From NCBI RefSeq assembly GCF_013114825.1, contig NZ_JAAVLX010000003.1, forward strand, positions 558,001 to 622,000: a stretch of DNA of 64,000 nt, read 5' to 3'. How positions within the stretch are numbered: the first letter of the stretch is position 1; each line of letters starts with the position of its first letter. Source of the DNA: Bradyrhizobium australiense. GTDB taxonomy: Bacteria; Pseudomonadota; Alphaproteobacteria; Rhizobiales; Xanthobacteraceae. Below are positions 25,914 through 35,529 of the stretch, piece after piece. The notes beneath the pieces were generated by a model. The model searched no databases. It was not told the DNA's origin and was given only the letters and a program-made list of their open reading frames with translations. The translations under genes were made by a program, and so were the position numbers.

Positions 25914-25941
25914 AAAAAGGCGCCGCGGAGCGCGGCGCCTT
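25914..25941 (-). terminator. Rho-independent terminator of map
   Basis: AAGGCGCCGCG (25917-25927) pairs with CGCGGCGCCTT (25931-25941) across a GAG loop, followed on the minus strand by TTTTTATC. It lies about 120 bases beyond the map stop. Confidence 0.8.
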
Positions 25942-26059
25942 CTGTTCCAATCAACGCGCGATCAGGCCTTCACGCCGTGAGCGCATAGCCGTTGCCGTCC
26001 TTCGAGAGCGCGCCGGAAGCCGGAGTGATAACCGGCGATTATGCCTCGCGCCGGCCCAA

Positions 26060-26884
26060 TTATGACGTCGCCAGCGGCTTCTCGCCGTTGCGCTCTGACA
26101 ACGTAAAAATTTCGACGCCGGTGGCGGTCACGCCAACCGAATGCTCGAATTGCGCCGACAGCGAGCGGTCGCGCGTCACCGCGGTCCAGCCGTCGGACAG
26201 GATCTTTACATGCGGCTTGCCGAGATTGATCATCGGCTCGATGGTGAAGAACATGCCGGGCTTGAGCATCACGCCTTCGCCGGGCCGGCCGATATGGATG
26301 ATGTTGGGCTCGTCGTGGAACATGCGCCCGAGGCCATGGCCGCAGAAATCGCGCACCACGCTCATGCCCTGCGGCTCGACAAAGCTCTGGATGGCATGGC
26401 CGATGTCGCCGGTGGTGGCGCCGGGCTTCACCGCGGCGATGCCGCGCATCATCGCCTCATAGGTCACCTCGATCAGCCGCTCGGCCTTGCGCGCGATTGG
26501 AGCGATAACGTACATGCGGCTGGAATCGCCGTACCAGCCGTCGACGATCAAGGTGACGTCGATGTTGACGATGTCGCCTTCCTTCAGCGCGCGGTCACCC
26601 GGCATGCCGTGGCAGACCACATGATTGATCGAGGTGCAGGTCGAGTAGCGGTAACCGCGATACATCAGCGTCGCCGGATAGGCGCCATGGCTGAAGGCGA
26701 AGTCGCGGACGAACTCGTCGATCCGCGACGTCGGGACGCCCGCCTTGATGACGTCGGTGAGCTCGTCGAGGCATTTGGCAACCAGCGCGCCCGCCTTGCG
26801 CATGCCGGCGAAGCCGCTCGCGCCATGCAGCTTGATCTGGCCGGTTTTTCGCAAGGAGGTGTCTGACGCTTCAATATAGCTCAT
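26060..26884 (-). CDS. map: Type I methionyl aminopeptidase
   Basis: The 274-residue enzyme removes the N-terminal Met from new proteins. All five metal ligands of the pita-bread fold are visible: Asp in NIDVTL, Asp in GDSSRM, His in GHGLGRMFHDEP, Glu in TIEPMI and Glu in FEHSVGV; HGMPGDR and the CSIN-type TSINHVVCH region also match. The short N-terminal extension of about 25 residues is usual for alphaproteobacteria. A terminator follows. No neighbour suggests a special role. Confidence 0.95.
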   Translation of the reverse strand: MSYIEASDTSLRKTGQIKLHGASGFAGMRKAGALVAKCLDELTDVIKAGVPTSRIDEFVRDFAFSHGAYPATLMYRGYRYSTCTSINHVVCHGMPGDRALKEGDIVNIDVTLIVDGWYGDSSRMYVIAPIARKAERLIEVTYEAMMRGIAAVKPGATTGDIGHAIQSFVEPQGMSVVRDFCGHGLGRMFHDEPNIIHIGRPGEGVMLKPGMFFTIEPMINLGKPHVKILSDGWTAVTRDRSLSAQFEHSVGVTATGVEIFTLSERNGEKPLATS

Positions 26885-26999
26885 GGGTGGCCATGCTTCG
26901 GAGGAACGGTAATGGGCTGATTTAAGTGCCTAATTTAATGATCGGAACGGTCAGTGCAAGCCGAGGTTGGGCCATGGCGCGGCGTTAAATGGCTTGCAT

Positions 27000-28310
27000 C
27001 TAGCCGGAAACTTCCACCACGGGCTCGACCGGCAGCGCGCCGCCGCGGACGCGGATTTCGCGGACCGGATAGGGAACGCGGATCCCCTCCCGCTTGAACG
27101 CGTCCCACAGCGCCAGCATCACGTCGCTCTTGACGTTGTCGAGGCCATCAGGATCGGGCAACCAGAAGGTCAGCGAGAACTTCATCCCGGCCTCGGCGAA
27201 TTCGGTCAGGATGCAGTTTGGGGGCTTGTTCTTGATGGCGCGCGGCACGGCGCCGGCAACGTCGATGGCCAGCTTGCACACGGCCCGCGGATCGGCGTCG
27301 TAATTCGTGCTGAACAGCACCTTCACCAGCGTGTTCTTGTCGGTATAGGTCCAGTTCACGACCTTCTGCGTCACCAGATCCTCGTTCGGGATCAGGAACT
27401 CGCGGCCGTCGCCGGCGGCCACCGAGATGTAGCGCGTCTTCATCGTGCTGATGCGCCCGGTGTTGTCGCCGATGGTGACGAGGTCGCCCGGCTTCACCGA
27501 CTTGTCGACCAAGAGGATGATGCCGCTGATGAAGTTGGCGACGATCTTCTGCAGGCCAAGGCCGATACCGACGCCGGCCGCGCCGGTGAACACCGCAAGG
27601 GCCGCGAGGTTGATGCCGACCGCGCTCAAGGCGACCGCAATGGCAAATACCATCAGCGTGAACCGGACGATCTTGACCAGCAGCACCTGGATCGACGGGG
27701 TCAGGTCGCCGGACCGGGTGATGCGGCCTTCCACGAAATTGCTGGCGATATTGGTCAGCCACAGCGCCACGATCAGGAGCGCACCTAGCTTGATCAGCAG
27801 CAGCGGCGTCAGCCTGAGATCGCCGAGCACGATCGAGACCGAATCGAGCGCCTCGACCACCGGCTCGAGCTGGCCCAGAGTGCTCAGGGCCACGACCAGC
27901 CAGGCCGATATCGACACCAGCCGGACCACGAAGGTATTGCGGATCACCGACGTGACGAGATTGATGACCAGCCACGCGAAGGCAAGCTTGGCGGCAACTG
28001 CGAGCAGATAGGAACGGCTCGGCCAGGTCGACGCGATCATGACCCCGCGCGCCAGCGTCATCAGAAGCGCGAACACCGCCGTCGGCGTGCTGCCGACCAG
28101 CACGCGGACGAACAGTCGGAACGGCGCCGGCCAGCCCATCGCAACAGACGAAACGTCTATCCTCGAGCGCACCGCGGCGGCGCCGGCCCAGGCGATGCCT
28201 GCGGCGGTCAGGATCAGTCCCAGTTGCAGGTAGAACCAGGGCGAGGTGACCTCCGCGCCGACCGACCGCGCGGCGTTGTGCAGGATCTCGATGATCTCTT
28301 TCCAATCCAT
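27000..28310 (-). CDS. MscS-type mechanosensitive ion channel
   Basis: The 436-residue membrane protein has several N-terminal helices and then the MscS core: the pore-lining GAAGVGIGLGLQKIVANFISGI helix, the beta domain (VDKSVKPGDLVTIGD, TRYISVAAGDGREFLIPNE) and the C-terminal alpha/beta domain (FWLPDPDGLDNVKSDVMLALWDAFKREGI). Channels of this kind open under membrane tension to release solutes. The ATG at 28310 is used. It is divergent from the antiporter gene, a neighbour also relevant to osmotic and ion balance. Confidence 0.92.
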   Translation of the reverse strand: MDWKEIIEILHNAARSVGAEVTSPWFYLQLGLILTAAGIAWAGAAAVRSRIDVSSVAMGWPAPFRLFVRVLVGSTPTAVFALLMTLARGVMIASTWPSRSYLLAVAAKLAFAWLVINLVTSVIRNTFVVRLVSISAWLVVALSTLGQLEPVVEALDSVSIVLGDLRLTPLLLIKLGALLIVALWLTNIASNFVEGRITRSGDLTPSIQVLLVKIVRFTLMVFAIAVALSAVGINLAALAVFTGAAGVGIGLGLQKIVANFISGIILLVDKSVKPGDLVTIGDNTGRISTMKTRYISVAAGDGREFLIPNEDLVTQKVVNWTYTDKNTLVKVLFSTNYDADPRAVCKLAIDVAGAVPRAIKNKPPNCILTEFAEAGMKFSLTFWLPDPDGLDNVKSDVMLALWDAFKREGIRVPYPVREIRVRGGALPVEPVVEVSG

Positions 28311-28536
28311 CGGCAAAATCTCGTTCGAGGCGACCCGACCTCATCAGGCAAAGTTGATTCGCAAGGCGCAGGCAGATTCCCACAAGCGGAGTGCGGACGC
28401 CATTGATACGACGGTCGCGGGAGCAAGTAAGGCCCGTAAATCGGGCGCATTGGCGCTATCGCAGAAATGGGTTGGCGATCAAGTGTGGCAACGATAAGGA
28501 TGCAATTGCAAGTATTTGCGACGATATCGGAGGTTC

Positions 28537-30330
28537 ATGGCTTCTCTCGACTCGGTCAGCATCGCCATCTTTCTGGGCGCCATTCTGGTGATGGCGGGCA
28601 TCCTGTCGAGCCTGCTTGCGCTGCGCTTCGGGGCGCCGCTGCTGCTGGTGTTCCTCCTGATCGGCATGCTGGCCGGCGATGCCGGGCCTGGCCAGCTCAG
28701 CTTCGACGACGTCCGCACTACCTATCTGGTCGGCTCGGTGGCGCTGGCGCTGATCCTGTTCGACGGCGGCCTGCGAACGAAATTTCAGAGCATTCGCACG
28801 GTGCTTGCGCCCTCCATGGTGCTGGCGACCATCGGCGTGCTGGTCACGGCGCTGGTTACCGCGCCAGCGGCCAAATACGTCCTCGATCTGAACTGGACCG
28901 AGTCGCTGCTGGTGGGAGCTGTCGTGGCATCGACGGACGCAGCGGCCGTGTTTCTGCTCGTGCATACGCAGGGCCTGCGCCTCAGGCCGCGGGTCGGAGC
29001 AACGCTGGAAGCCGAATCCGGCACCAACGATCCATTCGCGATATTTCTCACCCTGATGCTGGTCGAATTCATTTCGATTGGCGAAAGCTCGCCGGCGCAC
29101 GTTGCCATCGAGCTTGCCCGGGGCGGGTTGCTCGGCGCGGTAGTCGGCGTCATTGGCGGCCGGCTGATGGTGCTGACCCTCAACCGCATGGCGCTGCCGC
29201 AGGGCCTGCATGCGCCCTTCGTTACGACCGCTGCGCTGGTGATCTTCGGCGCAGCGCAGATCTTGCAGGCCTCGGGCTTTCTTGCGGTCTATCTGGCCGG
29301 CATCATCCTCGGCAACCGGCCGACGCGCGCGCATAATTCGGTGGTGACGTTTCTCGATGCAGCGACCTGGCTGGCGCAGATCGTGATGTTCGTCCTGCTC
29401 GGCCTTCTTGCGTCGCCGCAGCGCCTGCTGGATAGCGTGGCGCCGGCCGTCGTCGTGGCACTCGTGCTGATGCTCGCGGCGCGACCGCTCGCGGTGCTCC
29501 TATGCCTGGCGCCGTTCCGGTTCAACTGGCGGGAAAAGGTTTTCATCGCCTGGACCGGCCTGCGCGGCGCGGTCGCGATCTTTCTTGCTTCGATCCCGAT
29601 GCTGGTCGGGTTGTCGAAAGCCTATCTCTATTTTGATGTCGCTTTTGTCGTGGTCGTCATCTCGCTCTTGCTGCAGGGCTGGACACTGGCGCCGGCGGCG
29701 AGGTGGCTGCACGTCGCCCTGCCGCGCGCCGACCGCGGTCCGCGGCGCGTCGAACTCGATCTGCCCGGCCAGCTCGAGCAGCAACTGGTCGGTTATCCCG
29801 TACGGGCGAAGAGCTTGTATTTCCGCCGTGGCCTCACGCCATCCTGGTCAAAGCCGACGCTCGTGATACGTGACGAGCGTATTCTCTCGCCTGCCGAGGC
29901 CGATCCGATCGAAGCCGGCGACTACATCTATCTGTTGGCGCCGCCGGAAAAGGCCGAGGCGCTGGATCGCTTCTTTGTCGAGATGCCGCCGAGCACGGCG
30001 CCCGACCCGCATCTGCTCGGGGATTTCATGGTGTCGGGCGAGCACACGCTGGGTGAGCTGGCGGAGGTCTATGGCGTCGCCATCGGCGATGATCAGGCGA
30101 AGATGACGCTGTCGGATTATTTCGATATCCATCTCGACCACGCGCCGAAAGAAGGCGCGGAGCTGACGCTGGATCCCATCGTATTGGTCGCGCGCAATAT
30201 CAGTGGCGGCCGCGTCAACGTGGTTGGCCTGCGGCTGCCAGAAGATGAGGAGAAGGTTATTCCTGTGACACGCTGGCAAGCCTTCAAGCGCAAGCTTGCG
30301 GAGATCTGGTCGTCGGTGGCAGGCGTTTGA
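28537..30330 (+). CDS. Potassium/proton antiporter, NhaP2/CvrA type
   Basis: The 597-residue protein has about twelve membrane helices of the CPA1 family, with the transport residues in ESGTNDPFAI and DAAAVFLL, followed by a cytosolic TrkA-C-like domain (VIRDERILSPAEADPIEAGDYIYLLAPPEKAEAL) and a CorC/HlyC-like tail (LPEDEEKVIPVTRW). This domain order matches the NhaP2/CvrA K+/H+ antiporters that export K+ under alkaline or osmotic change. The start ATG 28537 follows GGAGG by only 3 bases. A dispersed palindromic repeat lies downstream. Confidence 0.88.
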   Translation: MASLDSVSIAIFLGAILVMAGILSSLLALRFGAPLLLVFLLIGMLAGDAGPGQLSFDDVRTTYLVGSVALALILFDGGLRTKFQSIRTVLAPSMVLATIGVLVTALVTAPAAKYVLDLNWTESLLVGAVVASTDAAAVFLLVHTQGLRLRPRVGATLEAESGTNDPFAIFLTLMLVEFISIGESSPAHVAIELARGGLLGAVVGVIGGRLMVLTLNRMALPQGLHAPFVTTAALVIFGAAQILQASGFLAVYLAGIILGNRPTRAHNSVVTFLDAATWLAQIVMFVLLGLLASPQRLLDSVAPAVVVALVLMLAARPLAVLLCLAPFRFNWREKVFIAWTGLRGAVAIFLASIPMLVGLSKAYLYFDVAFVVVVISLLLQGWTLAPAARWLHVALPRADRGPRRVELDLPGQLEQQLVGYPVRAKSLYFRRGLTPSWSKPTLVIRDERILSPAEADPIEAGDYIYLLAPPEKAEALDRFFVEMPPSTAPDPHLLGDFMVSGEHTLGELAEVYGVAIGDDQAKMTLSDYFDIHLDHAPKEGAELTLDPIVLVARNISGGRVNVVGLRLPEDEEKVIPVTRWQAFKRKLAEIWSSVAGV

Positions 30331-30352
30331 CCGCCACAATACTCTCGCTGGC

Positions 30353-30490
30353 GTCATAAGTCCCTCATGGTGAGGAGCGCGAAGTGTGTCTCGAACCATG
30401 AGGTCCGTCCGCGGCCTGCATCCTTCGAGACGCCCGCTTCTCGCGGGCTCCTTCGGAATAAGCGCAAGTGCGCTTTTTCCTGAGATGAGA
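30353..30490. repeat. Dispersed palindromic repeat, family A copy 1
   Basis: The segment begins CATAAGTCCCTCATGGTGAGG and ends with CTTCGAGACGCCCGCTTCTCGCGGGCTCCTT; the last part is a hairpin. The same order of blocks recurs, inverted, at 52204-52350 and 61376-61482. It lies between the antiporter and dodecin genes, so it may be a leftover mobile element or an RNA structure. Confidence 0.75.
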
Positions 30491-30573
30491 GGCTTGAGCA
30501 GCTATGACGCAGTACAACTAGGGTTCCTCACAGAGCGCGACGTTTGGATTTGATGAGGGGCGTTGCGCCAGAG

Positions 30574-30801
30574 TTACTCTTCCAGCGTAAACCCGACGCG
30601 CAAGGTGACCTGGTAGTGGCGCACAGACCCATTTTCGATATGGCCTCTGGTTTGCACGACTTCGAACCATTTCATTTCGCGAATGGTCTTTGATGCACGG
30701 GTGATGGCGTTCTGAATGGCTTCTTCGATGCTCTTTTCGGAAGATCCAACGAGATCCAGGATCTTGTACACGTGGTCCGTCGTTCCAGCGGTATCAGGCA
30801 T
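30574..30801 (-). CDS. Dodecin family protein
   Basis: The 75-residue product from ATG 30801 (GGAGG site) is a complete dodecin: [37 protein letters not shown] and YQVTLRVGF. The Trp that stacks on flavin, in KWFEV, is present. Dodecins form twelve-subunit shells that store riboflavin or CoA in the cytosol. It is monocistronic. Confidence 0.92.
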   Translation of the reverse strand: MPDTAGTTDHVYKILDLVGSSEKSIEEAIQNAITRASKTIREMKWFEVVQTRGHIENGSVRHYQVTLRVGFTLEE

Positions 30802-30945
30802 TGCTAACCTCCGTTGCGGCGATGGGTGCCTGTTTCCTCCTGTTCAAAGTTCTGATGCGATCAGGAGCCTGTCCATTCTGAACGAGTTTTCAAGCTCTTC
30901 AGTTCCATCGAAAGCCGACGGGTATCAGGAGGCCATTCGACAGAC

Positions 30946-30977
30946 CGAAAAGGCCTCAGCCGGTCGGCTGAGGCCTT
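30946..30977 (-). terminator. Rho-independent terminator of the Gly/His-rich protein gene
   Basis: AAGGCCTCAGCCG (30950-30962) pairs with CGGCTGAGGCCTT (30965-30977) over a two-base loop; TTTTCGG follows on the minus strand. It lies 28 bases past the stop. Confidence 0.75.
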
Positions 30978-31004
30978 CCCTTCCAGCGCGCTTTTCAAGC
31001 GCGC

Positions 31005-31262
31005 TCAGTAGAGTGGGCCGCAGATGTAGACGGTGCGCGGACCATATTTGGTGAAGATGGTCTTGTAGCAGCTTCCGCCAACATAGAACGCCGATCCAAA
31101 GTGGTGATGGCCCCAGTGGCCGCCGTGGCCATGGCCACCGTGCATGCCGTGGCCACCATGGCCGCCATGACCGCCATGCCCGCCGCCGGCGGACGCCGGT
31201 GCAACGGCTGCCGCAGTGAGGGCGAGAGCGGCAACGGCCGCGAGGGAAATCTTGCGAAGCAT
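31005..31262 (-). CDS. Gly/His-rich exported protein
   Basis: The 85-residue product from ATG 31262 (GGAGA site) has a signal peptide (MLRKISLAAVAALALTAAAV) then a run of GGHGGHG repeats and a C-terminal part with two Cys and several Tyr. Gly/His repeats suggest metal binding (Zn, Ni or Cu) in the periplasm, but no experimental family is recognised. A terminator follows at once, and the gene is single. Confidence 0.75.
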   Translation of the reverse strand: MLRKISLAAVAALALTAAAVAPASAGGGHGGHGGHGGHGMHGGHGHGGHWGHHHFGSAFYVGGSCYKTIFTKYGPRTVYICGPLY

Positions 31263-31540
31263 TTACATTCTCCAATCCAGGCGTGATTGCCTGATCTGCC
31301 TGTGAGACGCGGCCGGCGCGGAGAAAGTTCGAGGGATTTTCATGAACCAGCGCTCACGTGTGACCTACAGCACGCAACGAGCGTTCAACGCCATGCAGCC
31401 CTGAACTCCGCGGTCAGGAAGCGCGATCCCGCGCAGGTCTGATGCAATATCCGCAGTTGAGGAATGAACGGAGTATCATTAGCCTGTGGCCGAAGGTCGC
31501 TTCACAGGCCTCACGGTGGAAACGCAGGAGAGACACAACA

Positions 31541-32470
31541 ATGTCCGGCCCCTCTGACGACCAGCTCGACTTTGCGCCCGATTATGATTCTCCCGTTCCT
31601 TATATGCAGCGGACCCGCGAGTACTACGCGGCGATCGGCTACACCACGCCCTATCGCTGGGCGCATTACGTCGATGCGCCGTTCCAGCCGCTGAAAAAGC
31701 CGCTCGCGCAATCGCGCGTTACCATCGTCACCACGGCCGCCCAGTATGATCCCACCAAGGGCGATCAGGGACCGGGCGCGGCCTACAATGGCAGCGCCAA
31801 GTTCTACAAGGTCTATGACGACGACACCTCGAAGCAGCACGATTTGCGCATCTCGCATATCGGCTACGACCGCAAGCACACCACGGCAACTGACAGCGGC
31901 ACCTGGTTTCCGCTGCCGCAGCTTCTGAAAGCCAGAGCCTCGGGGCGGATTGGCGAGGTCGCGCCCCGCTTCTTCGGCGCGCCGACCAATCGCAGCCATC
32001 GCGTCACCATCGATGTCGACGCCCCGGATATCCTCGCCCGCTGCCTCGCCGACAAAGTCGATGTTGCCGTGATCGTTCCGAATTGCCCGGTCTGCCACCA
32101 GACGTCGGCGCTGGTTGCACGTCATCTCGAAGCCAACGGCATCGGCACCGTGGTGATGGGTTGCGCCAAGGATATTGTCGAATACGCCGCCGCACCGCGC
32201 TTCCTGTTTTCGGATTTCCCGCTCGGCAATTCCGCCGGCAAGCCGCACGATCTGGAGTCGCAGGCGCTCACGCTCGAGTTGGCGCTGCGGCTACTGGAGT
32301 CTGCCCCCGGCGCGCACACGACAATGCAGTCGCCGCTGCGCTGGAGCGAGGATGCGTCCTGGAAGCTCGACTACAACAACGTCTCGCAGATGAGCCCGGA
32401 AGAGCTGGCGCGGCGCCGCGCCGAGTTCGACAAGCAGAAGGAAATCGCGCGCAGCAACCGGGCGGCCTGA
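31541..32470 (+). CDS. GrdB-like reductase family protein with CPVC motif
   Basis: The 309-residue protein matches the selenoprotein-B family of glycine, sarcosine, betaine and D-proline reductases (GrdB/PrdB) by its N-terminal VTIVTTAAQYDP segment and the RISHIGYDRKHT and VAVIVPNCPVCHQT segments. A CPVC pair, Cys182 and Cys185, stands where selenoproteins carry their redox-active site, with no in-frame TGA. The proper GrdE/GrdA partners are absent, and aerobic alphaproteobacteria do not run Stickland fermentation, so the substrate here is unknown. It probably forms a unit with the CoA-transferase 62 bases downstream. ATG 31541 with GCAGGAG upstream is used; the frame extends to 31442 without a plausible start. 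Confidence 0.75.
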   Translation: MSGPSDDQLDFAPDYDSPVPYMQRTREYYAAIGYTTPYRWAHYVDAPFQPLKKPLAQSRVTIVTTAAQYDPTKGDQGPGAAYNGSAKFYKVYDDDTSKQHDLRISHIGYDRKHTTATDSGTWFPLPQLLKARASGRIGEVAPRFFGAPTNRSHRVTIDVDAPDILARCLADKVDVAVIVPNCPVCHQTSALVARHLEANGIGTVVMGCAKDIVEYAAAPRFLFSDFPLGNSAGKPHDLESQALTLELALRLLESAPGAHTTMQSPLRWSEDASWKLDYNNVSQMSPEELARRRAEFDKQKEIARSNRAA

Positions 32471-32532
32471 ACCCGCGCGGGTTCAGAACCAGAAGACGCA
32501 AAACAAGAAGAGCGATTTCGGAGGACGTCCAT

Positions 32533-33726
32533 TTGACCCGACCGTTCGAAGGCGTGAAGATTCTCGACTTCACGCAGGTGCTGGCTGGCCCCTACGCGAG
32601 CTACCAGCTCGCGCTGCTCGGGGCCGACGTCATCAAGGTGGAGCGTCGCGAAGGCGAGGACATGCGCCGCACGCCGCTCAGCCGCGAATGGGCTGAGCGC
32701 GGCCTTGCGCCGGGCTGGCAGGCGATCAACGGCAACAAGCGCAGCCTCACCCTCGATCTCTCGAGGCCGGAGGCGATCACCATCGTCAAGCAGCTCGCCG
32801 GCCAGGCCGACGTGGTGATGGAAAATTTTCGCCCCGGCGTGATGGACAAGCTCGGCATCGGCTATGCCGCGCTCTCGGCGATCAATCCGCGTCTGATCTA
32901 TTGCGCCATTTCCGGCTTCGGCCAGACCGGGCCGGAACGATTGGGCGCAGGCTATGACGGTAAGATCCAGGCGCTGTCCGGCATCATGTCGATCACCGGC
33001 CATCCTGAAACCGGACCGACGCGGGCGGGCTTTGCGGTCTGCGACGTTCTGTCCGGGGCTACCGCAGCCTTCGGCGTGTCGAGCGCGTTGTTCCAGCGCA
33101 CCCATACCGGCAAAGGGCAGATGGTCGACGTCTCCATGCTCGAGGCGACGCTGGCGTTCCTGTCCGGGCAGGTCGCGGACTACTCGGTCGCCGGCCATCG
33201 CCAGCAGCTTTCCGGCAATCAGGCCGTGAGCCGAAGGCCCACTGCCAATCTGTTCAAGGCCGGCGACGGCTATCTGCTGCTCGCCGTCAACAGCGAGAAG
33301 CAATACCGTGCGCTGATGACCGCGCTCGGCCGTGCGGACGCGCTGGATGACCCGCGCTTCGTTGACTGGTTTGCCCGGCAGGAGAACGAGAAGGCTTTGC
33401 GGGCCATTATCGAGGAGGCGCTATCGAACAAGGACCCGCGCGATTGGGAGAAGATCCTGGAAGCCGCGGGCGCGCCCTGCGCCAGCATCTGGAAGATCGA
33501 GGAGGTGATCGAGCACCCGCAGATCGCCGCGCGCGGCGCCATTCAGGAGATCGATACGCCCTATGGCCGCTTGCGTTTTGCCGGTAGCGGGTTCCAGCTC
33601 GCCCATGGGGGCGGGCGGCTCGACCGCATGGCGCCGGCGCTCAGCGCCCATACCGAGGAGGTGCTGGCCTCGCTCGGCTATGACGCGCAGACGATCGCGG
33701 AACTGCGCGCGCGCGAGATCGTCTAG
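32533..33726 (+). CDS. CaiB/BaiF CoA-transferase family III protein
   Basis: The 397-residue length and order of motifs match family III CoA-transferases: VKILDFTQVLAGPYASYQLALLGADVIKVE, then NKRSLTLDLSRPEA, CAISGFGQTGPERLGAGYDGKI containing the catalytic Asp, and MSITGHPETGP. These enzymes move CoA between carboxylates. The start is TTG 32533 with a GGAGG ten bases upstream; no ATG exists in the region. It is the second gene of a likely pair with the GrdB-like protein; the two may activate and reduce one acid, but this is inference. Confidence 0.88.
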   Translation: MTRPFEGVKILDFTQVLAGPYASYQLALLGADVIKVERREGEDMRRTPLSREWAERGLAPGWQAINGNKRSLTLDLSRPEAITIVKQLAGQADVVMENFRPGVMDKLGIGYAALSAINPRLIYCAISGFGQTGPERLGAGYDGKIQALSGIMSITGHPETGPTRAGFAVCDVLSGATAAFGVSSALFQRTHTGKGQMVDVSMLEATLAFLSGQVADYSVAGHRQQLSGNQAVSRRPTANLFKAGDGYLLLAVNSEKQYRALMTALGRADALDDPRFVDWFARQENEKALRAIIEEALSNKDPRDWEKILEAAGAPCASIWKIEEVIEHPQIAARGAIQEIDTPYGRLRFAGSGFQLAHGGGRLDRMAPALSAHTEEVLASLGYDAQTIAELRAREIV

Positions 33727-33860
33727 CGGCAGCCGGGCAAGGGCGTTTGCACCCTGTCCCGTTTTGGACTCGTCGGCGCATAACGACCCTGCACCAAGCC
33801 GCTTTAAGCGGCAGGGCTTACCGTCTAAAAGACGCCTTTCGCGATCCAAGAGGATAGATC

Positions 33861-35512
33861 ATGCCCGCCTACCGCTCCCGAACCACGACACACGGCCGCA
33901 ATATGGCGGGCGCCCGCGGCCTCTGGCGCGCCACCGGCATGAAGAACGAGGATTTTGGCAAGCCGATCATTGCCGTGGTCAATTCGTTCACCCAGTTCGT
34001 GCCCGGCCACGTGCACCTGAAGGATCTCGGCCAGCTCGTCGCCCGCGAGATCGAGAAGGCCGGCGGCGTCGCCAAGGAGTTCAACACAATCGCGGTCGAC
34101 GACGGCATCGCAATGGGCCATGACGGCATGCTCTACAGCCTGCCGTCGCGCGAGATCATCGCCGACAGCGTCGAGTACATGGTCAATGCGCATTGCGCCG
34201 ACGCGATGGTCTGTATCTCCAACTGCGACAAGATCACGCCCGGCATGCTGATGGCGGCATTGCGGATCAACATCCCGACCGTATTCGTCTCGGGCGGGCC
34301 GATGGAATCGGGCAAGGTCAACATCAAGGGCAAGCTCCGTGCCGTCGATCTGATCGACGCCATGGTTGCGGCTGCCGACAGCAATGTCAGCGATGCGGAT
34401 GTGGAAGCGATTGAGCGCTCGGCCTGTCCGACCTGCGGCTCGTGCTCGGGCATGTTCACGGCCAATTCCATGAACTGTCTGACCGAGGCGCTGGGGCTTG
34501 CTCTGCCGGGCAACGGCTCGGTGCTGGCGACGCATGCGGACCGCAAGGGCTTGTTTGTGGAGGCCGGGCACCTGATCGTCGACCTGGCGCGGCGCTATTA
34601 CGAGCAGGATGACGAAACCGCGCTGCCGCGGACGATCGCGAACTTCAAGGCGTTCGAGAACGCGATGACGCTCGACATCGCCATGGGCGGCTCGACCAAC
34701 ACGGTGCTGCATCTGCTGGCGGCGGCTTACGAAGGCAAGGTGCCGTTCACGATGCAAGACATCGACCGCCTGTCACGACGCGTGCCGGTGCTGTGCAAGG
34801 TCGCGCCATCGGTGGCGGACGTGCATCTGGAGGATGTTCACCGGGCCGGTGGTATCATGGCCATCCTCGGCGAACTCGACCGCGCGGGCCTGCTCAACCG
34901 CGGCCTGCCGATGGTTCACAGCAAGACGCTGGAAGATGCGCTGAGCCGCTGGGATATCAAGCAGACCAGGAGCGAAAGTGTCAGAAAGTTCTTCACGGCG
35001 GCGCCGGGCAATGTCCCGACGCAAGTCGCGTTCAGCCAGGAACGCCGGTTCGAAGAGCTCGATGCCGATCGCGCGACAGGCTGCATCCGCGATGCCGCGC
35101 ATGCTTTCTCTAGGGACGGCGGTCTTCCGGCATGCAGGAGATGCTGTACCCGACGAGCTATTTGAAATCGAAGGGGCTCGGAAAGGTCTGTGCGCTGATC
35201 ACCGACGGCCGGTTCTCCGGCGGCTCCTCGGGCCTGTCGATCGGACACATCTCGCCGGAATCCGCCGAGGGCGGCCTGATCGGCCTCGTGGAAGACGGCG
35301 ATCTCATCAAGATCGACATCCCCGCGCGCTCGATCAGCCTCGCGGTCGATGACGTGACGTTAGCAAAACGCCGCGAAGCTATGCTGGCCCGTGGGGCCGA
35401 CGCGTGGAAGCCGGCCAGGAAGCGCAGCCGCAATGTGACGACGGCGCTGAAGGCCTATGCGGCGCTCACGACGAGCGCCGCGCGCGGCGCGGTGCGGATT
35501 GTGCCGGAGTGA
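33861..35512 (+). pseudogene. ilvD: Dihydroxy-acid dehydratase pseudogene with internal deletion and frameshift
   Basis: A normal IlvD has about 570-615 residues and makes 2-oxo acids for branched-chain amino acid synthesis with a [2Fe-2S] cluster. The first 419 codons (33861 to about 35117) read as a normal enzyme with the cluster Cys regions [10 protein letters not shown] and [11 protein letters not shown]. Translation then fails: after AFSRDGGL the frame runs into [10 protein letters not shown] and stops at 35165, while the expected continuation [19 protein letters not shown] resumes one frame over at about 35130 to the stop at 35512. Between these points some 60-65 residues of the usual sequence are missing (the CIVKTAG to EGPRGGP stretch). 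GGCGGTC-like microhomology at both edges suggests a slippage or repair deletion. A working copy would have to lie elsewhere. Confidence 0.85.
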
Positions 35513-35529
35513 GCTTGCGGCTTGCTTTA

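Noticed and set aside
25942..26059. Short minus-strand open segment ending GALSKDGNGYALTA
   Set aside because: An upstream stop in the same frame leaves about 20 codons without a start or ribosome site.
28456..29334. Minus-strand frame of 292 codons
   Set aside because: Antisense to the K+/H+ antiporter; high Gln/Arg content as a shadow.
32083..32532. Upstream extension of the CoA-transferase frame
   Set aside because: It lies in the GrdB-like gene in a different frame; the TTG at 32533 fits the family.
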